Assembly (NCBI GenBank): GCA_020029625.1
Contig: JAIBJP010000065.1
Coordinates: 1-9,607, forward strand
Direction of reading: 5' to 3'
Origin: Actinomycetota bacterium
Lineage (GTDB): Bacteria > Actinomycetota > Thermoleophilia > Gaiellales > Gaiellaceae
DNA length: 9,607 nt
A program made the position numbers and the translations under genes. How positions within the stretch are numbered: position 1 is the stretch's first letter; each line of letters opens with the position of its first letter. The notes beneath the pieces are model-generated. The model did no database searches, had not been told where the DNA came from, and was given only the letters and a program-made list of their open reading frames with translations. Positions 1 through 5,049 of this stretch are shown piece by piece.

Positions 1-54
1 CTCGGGCTGCCGGGCGGCCAGCAGCAGGATTCGTTTCTGGCCGTTGACCCCCAC
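1..54 (-). CDS. possible 5' end of a divergent gene, cut by window edge
   Basis: Read on the minus strand from a GTG at 54-52, the edge of the window is open and encodes a short polar start followed by a hydrophobic strand-like run (KRILLLAARQPE), which looks like the first beta strand of a cytoplasmic enzyme. Third codon positions are almost all G or C, as in the neighbouring genes. A GGGAA stretch lies 10 nt upstream (69-65, minus strand). Only 18 codons are visible, so no family can be named. The plus-strand frames here are also open, so this may be chance. If real, it is divergent from the VOC gene at 116, with about 61 bp between them. Confidence 0.3.
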   Translation of the reverse strand, partial: MGVNGQKRILLLAARQPE

Positions 55-102
55 ACGGGAATGGTTCCCGCCTCAGGAGCGTTGCAAGCGCTTAGCCTTG
101 GG

Positions 103-108
103 TACCTT
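103..108 (+). promoter_or_regulatory. candidate -10 element for a leaderless VOC transcript
   Basis: The hexamer TACCTT fits the TAnnnT form of actinobacterial -10 elements. It is followed by 7 nt and then the ATG at 116, the spacing expected when transcription begins at the start codon. A weak -35 candidate TTGCAA lies at 82-87 with a short 15-nt gap. An 8-bp palindrome AAGCGCTT at 86-93 could be an operator. This is inferred from spacing only. Confidence 0.35.
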
Positions 109-115
109 TGGGGGT

Positions 116-799
116 ATGAGAGCTGAGACGCTGGACCATGTGGCGCTGTGGGTCGGCGATCGTGATGCGCTTGCCGACTTCCTCGTCGATCGGTTGGGCA
201 TGCATGTGATCGAGCGGACGGACAACTTCACCCTCGTCGGGGCCGATGCCCGTCGGGGCAAGCTGACCCTCTTCGCAGCCGAGGGAGAGCGAGAGCCGGG
301 CATCCTCGCTCGGATCGCCCTGCGGGTGTTCGACCTCAAAGAGGCTCTCGCCGAGCTGCCGCCCGACGTCGCGGTCGAGCGCCCCACGCCGGGGCGCGCC
401 GCGTTCAGAGGGCCCGAGGGGCTTCCGCTCGCGCTGGTCGAAGCGGAAGGCGGCGTGGCCTACGACCTCGACCATGTCGCCTTCACGGTCGCCGATCCGG
501 AGCGGACTTTCGCCGAGCTCGCCGAGCTCGGCTTCGAGCCGGAGGACGGGCGCCTAAGAGTGGGGGACGCCTTCGTCGAGCTGGAGCAGGGCGACGTCGA
601 GGTACCCGAGCATCCGCTCCTGAACCACCTGGGCCTGAAAGTGGACTCGGCAGACGAGCACATCAAGGAGGCGGAGCGGCGTGGGCTCGAGATCGCCGAC
701 GTCGTGGACGCTCCCAACACGTACGCCGTCTTCGTCTGGGGCCCGGACGGCATCAAGCTCGAATACGTCGAGCACAAGCCGAGCTTCTCCCTGGTCTAG
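116..799 (+). CDS. two-domain VOC (glyoxalase/dioxygenase-fold) protein
   Basis: A 227-aa protein made of two vicinal-oxygen-chelate modules, residues about 4-110 and 116-220. Each opens with the typical strand containing DHVA (His8, His120) and closes with a strand carrying an acidic residue (Glu109 in ALVE; Glu216/Glu219 in KLEYVE). NHLGLKV around His171 begins the last half-module. This arrangement is that of metal-dependent glyoxalases, ring-cleaving dioxygenases and related isomerases, and His and Glu are the usual metal ligands of the family. The substrate cannot be read from the sequence. The start is placed at ATG 116 rather than the upstream in-frame ATG at 44, because the VOC fold begins right after 116 and the extra 24 residues are low-complexity and polar. 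The gene is followed by a 133-bp gap and a co-directional FAD oxidoreductase. The pairing would suit catabolism of an aromatic or cyclic compound, but that is inference. Confidence 0.85.
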   Translation: MRAETLDHVALWVGDRDALADFLVDRLGMHVIERTDNFTLVGADARRGKLTLFAAEGEREPGILARIALRVFDLKEALAELPPDVAVERPTPGRAAFRGPEGLPLALVEAEGGVAYDLDHVAFTVADPERTFAELAELGFEPEDGRLRVGDAFVELEQGDVEVPEHPLLNHLGLKVDSADEHIKEAERRGLEIADVVDAPNTYAVFVWGPDGIKLEYVEHKPSFSLV

Positions 800-807
800 C
801 CTCCAAA

Positions 808-932
808 GCGCTCGGCCCTGTCCCGCAGCGCGAAGGTTGCTTGTGTTTCACACGCACAAAGTCGATTCCCGGTCTCAGGACAGAGATCGACAAGCTGTGG
901 GGCCTCCACTGTGAAACACAAGCGCGCTCGGC
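808..932 (+). repeat. 9-bp direct repeat flanking the inverted-repeat element
   Basis: GCGCTCGGC occurs at 808-816 and again at 924-932. The right copy directly abuts the end of the inverted repeat (923) and ends one base before the ATG at 933. The left copy is 22 bp away from the left arm, so the layout is not a clean target-site duplication. In GC-rich DNA a 9-bp match may be chance. Confidence 0.45.
839..923. repeat. 85-bp inverted-repeat element with perfect 14-bp arms
   Basis: The left arm GCTTGTGTTTCACA (839-852) is the exact reverse complement of the right arm TGTGAAACACAAGC (910-923), separated by 57 nt. Nested inside are CACA 855-858 with TGTG 896-899 and GTCGAT 861-866 with ATCGAC 886-891, so the transcript could fold into one long hairpin with a 19-nt loop. 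Each arm also contains its own small dyad, TGTG-n3-CACA (842-852 and 910-920), centres 68 bp apart. The element ends 9 bp before the FAD oxidoreductase ATG and occupies where a promoter and ribosome site would be. No T-run follows, so it is not a standard intrinsic terminator. It may be a pair of operators, an RNA leader structure, a miniature mobile element, or an invertible segment; the sequence alone does not decide. Confidence 0.85.
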
Positions 933-1982
933 ATGCCTGATCTCGTCGTCGCGGGTGGGGGCATGGCGGGGCTCGTCGCGGCTGCGCGTGCCCGCGAGCT
1001 CGGGGCCGACGTGGTCGTCTACGAGAAGGGTGACCGGCCCGGCGGCTCCATGCTCCTCTCGAGCGGAGTCGTCTGGCGCTACCGCGACTGGGAGCGCTTT
1101 CGGGAGGAATGCCCCGGCGGCGAGCCCCAGTTGCAGCGCCTCGTGTGGGGGCGCCTCGACGACGACCTGGCCTGGCTCGAGTCTCTGGGTGTTTCGGTCG
1201 TCGGCCGGGAGGCCGGCAATCCGCTCACGACGGGCTTTCGCCTCGATCCTGGGAAGCTGACCGAAACCCTCGCCAGCCATGCTGGGGAGGTTCGGCTGCG
1301 CGAGCCCTTGACCGAGCTGCCGGAGGGGATTCCCACGATCCTGGCGACCGGCGGCTTCCAGGGAGACCCCGACCTGGTTCGCCGCCACATCACCCCTGAG
1401 GCCCCGAACCTCGTCTTGCGCGCGAACCCCTGGAGCGCCGGCGACGGCCTTCGTCTCGCGCTCGGACGTGGCGCCGAGCTCTCAGTCGGGCTGGATGAGT
1501 TCTATGGGCGGAATCTCGCGGCTGCGCCGCAGATCTCGCCTGGGGACTTCGTCCCTCTGGCCCAGGTGTATGCCAGGTACGCCACGATCGAGAACCTCCG
1601 CGGCGAGCGCTACGAGCCGCGCACGTGGTCGGAGATCGACGTCGTCCAGTGGACGGCGCGTCAGCCCGGCGCACGTGCCCGCTACATCGTCCCCGACGCC
1701 GCACTCGGGGAGCACGTCCGCGATAGAACCGTTACCGACGTGATCGAGGCCGCCCGCCGGGCGGGCGCTCCGATCGAGCAGCGGAACGGCGAGACGGTCG
1801 TCGAGGTGGTCGCGGGGATCACGACGACGCTCGGCGGCATCCGGATCGACGGGCGGGCGAGAGCCGCGGAAGGTCTCTATGCCGCCGGCGCGGATGCCGG
1901 CGGGATCTCGACCGGCGGCTGGTCGAGCGCCCTCGCCTCAGCCCTGGTGCTCGGCAAGCTCGCCGCCGAGGACGCTATCTGA
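933..1982 (+). CDS. FAD-dependent oxidoreductase (FAD_binding_2 fold)
   Basis: A 349-aa flavoprotein. The N-terminus carries the dinucleotide-binding strand and GGGMAG loop (residues 8-13), the ribose-binding acid Glu31, and RPGGS (36-39). ATGGF at 139-142, WSAGDG at 167-172, ITTTLGGIRID around 296-306, and a C-terminal LYAAGADAGG segment complete the FAD site. This set is typical of the fumarate reductase/ketosteroid dehydrogenase/tricarballylate dehydrogenase group. These enzymes oxidise or reduce C-C bonds next to a carbonyl or carboxylate. At 349 aa it is shorter than the usual 450-570 aa because the substrate-binding cap (about 175-295) is reduced, so the substrate is unknown. The ATG at 933 places the FAD motif correctly. 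No Shine-Dalgarno is visible, and the 839-923 inverted repeat sits immediately upstream. The stop lies 1 bp from the end of the convergent small gene. Confidence 0.9.
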   Translation: MPDLVVAGGGMAGLVAAARARELGADVVVYEKGDRPGGSMLLSSGVVWRYRDWERFREECPGGEPQLQRLVWGRLDDDLAWLESLGVSVVGREAGNPLTTGFRLDPGKLTETLASHAGEVRLREPLTELPEGIPTILATGGFQGDPDLVRRHITPEAPNLVLRANPWSAGDGLRLALGRGAELSVGLDEFYGRNLAAAPQISPGDFVPLAQVYARYATIENLRGERYEPRTWSEIDVVQWTARQPGARARYIVPDAALGEHVRDRTVTDVIEAARRAGAPIEQRNGETVVEVVAGITTTLGGIRIDGRARAAEGLYAAGADAGGISTGGWSSALASALVLGKLAAEDAI

Positions 1983-1983
1983 G

Positions 1984-2172
1984 TCATTTCTGCTGCAGAT
2001 ACGCGCAGGGACGGACGTCCTGCGGGAGCGGCGACGAGGCCACCTTGACGACGACGAACCTGCCCTCACCGTCGAGCTCGATCTCCTCGCCGGGCGCAGG
2101 CGGCTCGCCTTCGCGTTCCGCCAGCTCGTAGCCCGTCGGCCGCGAGACGAAGAGGAGATGCTTGTCGGCCAT
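1984..2172 (-). CDS. 62-aa conserved-looking small protein of unknown function
   Basis: A short cytoplasmic protein beginning MADKHLLFVS and ending CAYLQQK, with no signal peptide or membrane segment. Its pattern of alternating hydrophobic residues (HLLFVS 5-10, IELDG 31-35, FVVVKVASS 39-47, CAYLQ 56-60) separated by Gly/Pro turns suggests a small all-beta fold. I do not recognise a named family. It starts 12 nt after the stop of the sensor kinase gene on the same strand, so it is very likely the third gene of the two-component operon and translated by coupling; no Shine-Dalgarno is visible. It ends 1 bp from the convergent FAD gene, leaving no room for a separate terminator. It might be an accessory or signal-sensing partner of the kinase, but that rests on position only. 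Confidence 0.7.
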   Translation of the reverse strand: MADKHLLFVSRPTGYELAEREGEPPAPGEEIELDGEGRFVVVKVASSPLPQDVRPCAYLQQK

Positions 2173-2184
2173 GCGGCCGGGATG

Positions 2185-3405
2185 TTATTCGTCCGCAGTC
2201 GCGACGTAGGGTGGCATGAGCACGCGCACGGCGGTGCCGCCCTCGTCCCTGCTCTCGACGGAAAGACGTGCGTTGAGGATGCGCACACGCTCGTCGATTT
2301 CCTCGATGGAGGCGCGGCGGCGCTCGCCGACCCCGTCGTCGTCGATCTCGGCAGCGAAGCCGCCTCCGTCGAGCTCGACCACGGTTATGCCGATCTGCTG
2401 CGGTTGGCGCCGAACGGCCTGGTTCAGAGACTCGCGGATGATCTGGTAGAGCGCCACCTGCGCCTTCTCGCTGAGGCGCTCGCCGGCGTCAGTCTCCGTA
2501 GCGACCGTGATCCGGTGCGACTGCTCGATCTGGTCCCCGAGCGCGCGTACGGCGGCGCCGAAGCCCTGGTCACGGAGCACGACGGGCTCGATCGCGAAGG
2601 AGAGGTCGCGGAGCTCCTGGATCGTCCTGCGCTCGCGCTCCAGCGAGCTCTCGATCACCTTCGCCGCGTCCTCGTAACGGCCGTCGCGGATAGCGGCTAG
2701 AGCCGCGTCGTTCATCAGCGCGATCCCCGCCATCGACTGGACCGGGCCGTCGTGGAGGTAGAGGGAAAGCCGGCGTCGCTCGTCCTGCTCCGCCGTGATG
2801 AGCTGTTCGGCCAGGCGCGCGCGCTCGCCCTCCCGCTCCTGCGCCTCGACGATGAGGCGCGCGTTCTCTGCGGCCCGGGACGCGAAGTCGGCGAGCACGC
2901 TGGCGCGCATCAGGTCCCAGCGGTGGAAGCCGCCTGGGCGAATGAGGCTGAGGGCCCCGACCTGGTTCCCGCGGACGGCGAGCGGAACGATCATCCCGTT
3001 CTCCGTCAGCCGCGACTCTCCCGCCGCATTCTCGGCCGGGGAGAGGAAGCGGGCTTCGCGCGCGTCGAAGAGCTGCTTGGCCTCCTCACACATGCGCTCG
3101 ATGATCTCCTTCGCTTCCAGCGGGCTGGAAACCACGGCGATCGAGTCCACGAGCGACTCGAGAAAGCTCGTCTGCGCCTGCAGCTCGTCCTCAGCCGACT
3201 CGTGCCGGCGTCGCTCGGAAACGATCAGGTAGATCGCGAAAGCCCCGGCGAGCGCAGTCGCCGTTATGAGCCCCGACGCCGCGAGCCAGAAGAGGCCGGT
3301 GGCCCAGCCGATCGAGCCGCCGACAGCCGCCGTGACCGTGGCGGCAGCAAGCGCCTCCGCAGACCTAGTCGATGATGGACTCGCGAAGCGCGATCGCGAC
3401 GGCAT
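2185..3405 (-). CDS. sensor histidine kinase, HisKA_3/NarL-type system
   Basis: A 406-aa membrane kinase. Two hydrophobic segments (about 18-38 and 41-63) anchor the N-terminus, leaving almost no extracellular domain. A coiled stretch (64-85) leads to a GAF-like sensor region (about 85-185), then the dimerisation helix ERRRLSLYLHDGPVQ with the phospho-acceptor His218. The HATPase domain follows: N-box around Asn328 (ESLNQA), DDDGVG at 355-360, and EGGTAVRV at 388-395. It would autophosphorylate and pass phosphate to the regulator encoded just upstream. The N-box is unusual, with VRRQ where a KHA/RHA-type sequence is common, and the segment before the second glycine loop reads LNAR instead of the usual LGG. 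The ATG at 3405 overlaps the regulator gene by 41 nt. No other ATG, GTG or TTG lies between it and the first membrane helix, so this start is well supported. Translation is probably coupled to the regulator. Confidence 0.92.
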   Translation of the reverse strand: MPSRSRFASPSSTRSAEALAAATVTAAVGGSIGWATGLFWLAASGLITATALAGAFAIYLIVSERRRHESAEDELQAQTSFLESLVDSIAVVSSPLEAKEIIERMCEEAKQLFDAREARFLSPAENAAGESRLTENGMIVPLAVRGNQVGALSLIRPGGFHRWDLMRASVLADFASRAAENARLIVEAQEREGERARLAEQLITAEQDERRRLSLYLHDGPVQSMAGIALMNDAALAAIRDGRYEDAAKVIESSLERERRTIQELRDLSFAIEPVVLRDQGFGAAVRALGDQIEQSHRITVATETDAGERLSEKAQVALYQIIRESLNQAVRRQPQQIGITVVELDGGGFAAEIDDDGVGERRRASIEEIDERVRILNARLSVESRDEGGTAVRVLMPPYVATADE

Positions 3406-4015
3406 GGGTGCGCGTGTCTGCCTCGAGCTTGGCGAGGATGTGGCGGACGTGGCTCTTCACGGTCTCCTGGCTGATGAAGAGCCGCGAGGCGACGTCGGCG
3501 TTCGACATTCCGTCGGCGAGGAGCTGGAGGATCTCGCGCTCGCGCACGGTCAGCATTTCCTCGCGCTCGCGCGTCAGCAGGGCCGGCATCAGCGCTGGAT
3601 CGACGTAGCCCTCTCCGCTCGCGACCTTCTCGATTGCGCGGAGGAGCGTCGAGTGCGGGGCCTCCTTCAGGATGTAGCCCTTCGCGCCGGCCTCGAGACC
3701 GCGGCCGAGAAGGCTTCGCTCCCCGTAGGCGGTGAAGATGAGCACGGCTGTCTGGGGCAGCCGCTCGCTGAGGATCTTAGTCGCCTCGAGCCCGTCCATG
3801 CCCGGCATCCGGACGTCCATGATCACGACGTTCGGGCGTCTCCGTTCGGCGATCGCGACGGCGCTGGCGCCGTCCGAGGCCTCCCCGACGACCCGAATCT
3901 GCGGAGCGCGCGACAGCGAGAGGCGAAGCCCCTCGCGGACGACCTCGTGGTCGTCAGCGATCAGGCAAGTGATCTCGCTCGGTGCTCCGTTGGTAGACAG
4001 TCCGGCTTCCCCCAA
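3365..4015 (-). CDS. NarL/FixJ-family response regulator
   Basis: A 216-aa two-domain regulator. The receiver domain (about 15-130) has the acidic pair Asp21-Asp22, phospho-acceptor Asp67 in the strand VVIMD followed by VRMPGMDG, switch Thr95, and Lys117 in GYILKEAP. A LuxR-type helix-turn-helix follows (about 153-210) with LTVREREILQLLADG and a recognition helix ending SQETVKSHVRHIL. All canonical residues are present, so it should be a working DNA-binding regulator phosphorylated by the overlapping kinase. The start is a TTG at 4015-4013: no ATG or GTG occurs in frame upstream for at least 45 nt, and a TATCAT hexamer lies exactly 6 nt before the TTG, which fits a leaderless mRNA. It is divergent from the NagA-like gene, whose start codon is only 17 bp away, so that operon is a natural candidate target. 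Confidence 0.93.
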   Translation of the reverse strand: MGEAGLSTNGAPSEITCLIADDHEVVREGLRLSLSRAPQIRVVGEASDGASAVAIAERRRPNVVIMDVRMPGMDGLEATKILSERLPQTAVLIFTAYGERSLLGRGLEAGAKGYILKEAPHSTLLRAIEKVASGEGYVDPALMPALLTREREEMLTVREREILQLLADGMSNADVASRLFISQETVKSHVRHILAKLEADTRTHAVAIALRESIID

Positions 4016-4032
4016 GGCACGATGATAATCGG
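4016..4032. promoter_or_regulatory. 17-bp divergent promoter region between regulator and NagA-like operon
   Basis: Only 17 bp separate the TTG of the regulator (minus) from the GTG of the NagA-like gene (plus). This spot is an AT-rich island in GC-rich DNA. On the minus strand TATCAT (4027-4022) lies 6 nt before the TTG, suiting leaderless transcription. On the plus strand GATAAT (4024-4029) is a near-consensus -10 but lies only 3 nt before the GTG, so it would start transcription inside the gene unless spacing is unusual. A 4-codon reading frame ATG ATA ATC GGG TGA (4022-4036), preceded by AAGG, overlaps the GTG start and could be a tiny leader peptide. The -35 regions would have to lie within coding sequence. 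Confidence 0.45.
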
Positions 4033-5049
4033 GTGATAGGCCGTCACACTTTAGGGGGACTTCTCATCGACCCGATCGACGGCGCTCGGCCCGGCAGGCT
4101 GGTCATCGAGGGCGACCTCATTTCGGCGGTCGAGGAAGACCCATCCGCAGGGGCCGAGCCTTTCCTCTTTCCGGGCTTCGTCGACCTTCAGGTCTACGAG
4201 CCCAACGGGATTGCAGCCACCGGCGTGACCGCGTATCTCCAGGCCGCGCAGGAGCCGATGGAGACGAGCGACCCGCTCTGCCTCGGTCTCCACCTGGAGG
4301 GCCCCTTCCTCAACCCGGAGGCTGCCGGCGCCATACCGGTGGAGGCGTTGCGGGACGTCGACCTCGGCCTGCTCGCCCGCTGGCTGGAGCGTGGCGACGT
4401 CCGGCTGGTCACCGTGGCGCCTGAGCTCGAGGGCGCCTTCGACGCCGTCAGGCTGATCGTGGAGACCGGGGCTGTCGCCGGACTGGGACACACGACGGCG
4501 AACTGCGCGACCGTCCGCGCCGCTGTCGAGGCCGGCGCTCGCTTCGCCACTCATCTCTGGAATGCGATGGCGCCCCTCCAGCCCCGGTCCACGGGGCCGG
4601 TTCCCGAGCTCCTGCTCGACGAGCGCGTCACCCTGGGTCTGATCGCCGACGGCCGTCACCTGCACCCGCGGGTGGAGGAGCTGACCGTGCGACTGGCCGG
4701 GCCCGGCCGCGTCGCGCTGACGAGCGACCTGGTCGCGACGCCGCTTTTGGACGACAACCGCCTTACCGGGGGCGACCGCGCGGGCGCAGGCCTGGTCGCG
4801 CGGATGGCCACCTACGGGCTCGCGGAGGCGGCGATGATGGCGAGCCTCGTTCCCGCCCGGCTCCTCGGCCTGACCGACCGCGGACGCCTGGCTTCCGGCT
4901 TCAGGGCGGACGTCGCAGTGCTGGACCCTCGTTTCAAGCCGCTTGAAACCTTGATCGCGGGAAACACCCACTGGGGCGTGCGCTATCCTCAGACCGAAGA
5001 GTTGGACGAGATCCCGCCTAGTACCAACGCCCCGGGAATCGGGGCGTGA
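4033..5049 (+). CDS. nagA: short NagA-like amidohydrolase (N-acetylglucosamine-6-phosphate deacetylase family)
   Basis: A 338-aa TIM-barrel amidohydrolase with the family landmarks: PGFVDLQ at 47-53, HLEGPF with metal ligand Glu89, GHTTA with His153, ATHLWNAM with His174, IADGRHL with His209, and LTSD with catalytic Asp232. In Escherichia coli NagA the equivalent residues bind the single metal and deacetylate GlcNAc-6-phosphate, feeding amino sugars into cell-wall recycling. The protein is about 40 aa shorter than usual: the segment between the first barrel strand and HLEGPF is cut down, the lid after Asp232 is short, and the usual KGAH/KGTH after HLEGP reads AAGAI. The exact substrate may therefore differ. 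No nagB or ROK kinase is nearby. GTG at 4033 is the only in-frame start after a stop at 3994. The gene ends in a 4-nt GTGA overlap with the next, as first gene of an operon. Confidence 0.8.
   Translation: MIGRHTLGGLLIDPIDGARPGRLVIEGDLISAVEEDPSAGAEPFLFPGFVDLQVYEPNGIAATGVTAYLQAAQEPMETSDPLCLGLHLEGPFLNPEAAGAIPVEALRDVDLGLLARWLERGDVRLVTVAPELEGAFDAVRLIVETGAVAGLGHTTANCATVRAAVEAGARFATHLWNAMAPLQPRSTGPVPELLLDERVTLGLIADGRHLHPRVEELTVRLAGPGRVALTSDLVATPLLDDNRLTGGDRAGAGLVARMATYGLAEAAMMASLVPARLLGLTDRGRLASGFRADVAVLDPRFKPLETLIAGNTHWGVRYPQTEELDEIPPSTNAPGIGA
4931..4949. repeat. 19-bp palindrome inside the NagA-like gene
   Basis: GTTTCAAGC at 4931-4939 and its exact reverse complement GCTTGAAAC at 4941-4949 are separated by one base. 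It lies in the 3' part of the gene (residues about 300-306) and uses less common codons such as CGT and CTT. It is about 100 bp upstream of the start of the membrane-protein gene at 5046, so it could be an operator for an internal promoter, but it may be coincidental. Confidence 0.7.
5027..5047 (+). promoter_or_regulatory. hairpin covering the start codon of the CNNM/CorC-type gene
   Basis: ACGCCCCG (5027-5034) pairs perfectly with CGGGGCGT (5040-5047) across a 5-nt GGAAT loop. The 3' arm contains the first two bases of the GTG start at 5046 and the stop region of the upstream gene. In RNA this very stable stem would hide the start, so translation would depend on ribosomes arriving from the NagA-like gene and melting it. 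No T-run follows, so it is not a typical terminator. Confidence 0.7.

Noticed and set aside
44..115. Upstream ATG extending the first VOC protein by 24 residues
   Set aside because: The extension has no VOC character and would cover the likely promoter; ATG 116 begins right at the fold.
511..531. Tandem GCCGAGCTC repeat in the first VOC gene
   Set aside because: Encodes AELAEL in a helix; a simple codon coincidence rather than a functional repeat.
839..923. Inverted repeat as an intrinsic terminator or CRP-type site
   Set aside because: No T-run follows the stem, and the internal spacing TGTG-n3-CACA does not match TGTGA-n6-TCACA.
3115..3130. TTCCAG...CTGGAA inverted repeat in the kinase gene
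   Set aside because: Only 6-bp arms inside coding sequence; expected by chance in a window of this size.
2752..3375. 207-aa plus-strand frame and similar frames at 1879-2700 and 3266-4036
   Set aside because: Shadows of the two-component genes on the minus strand, whose catalytic motifs are intact.
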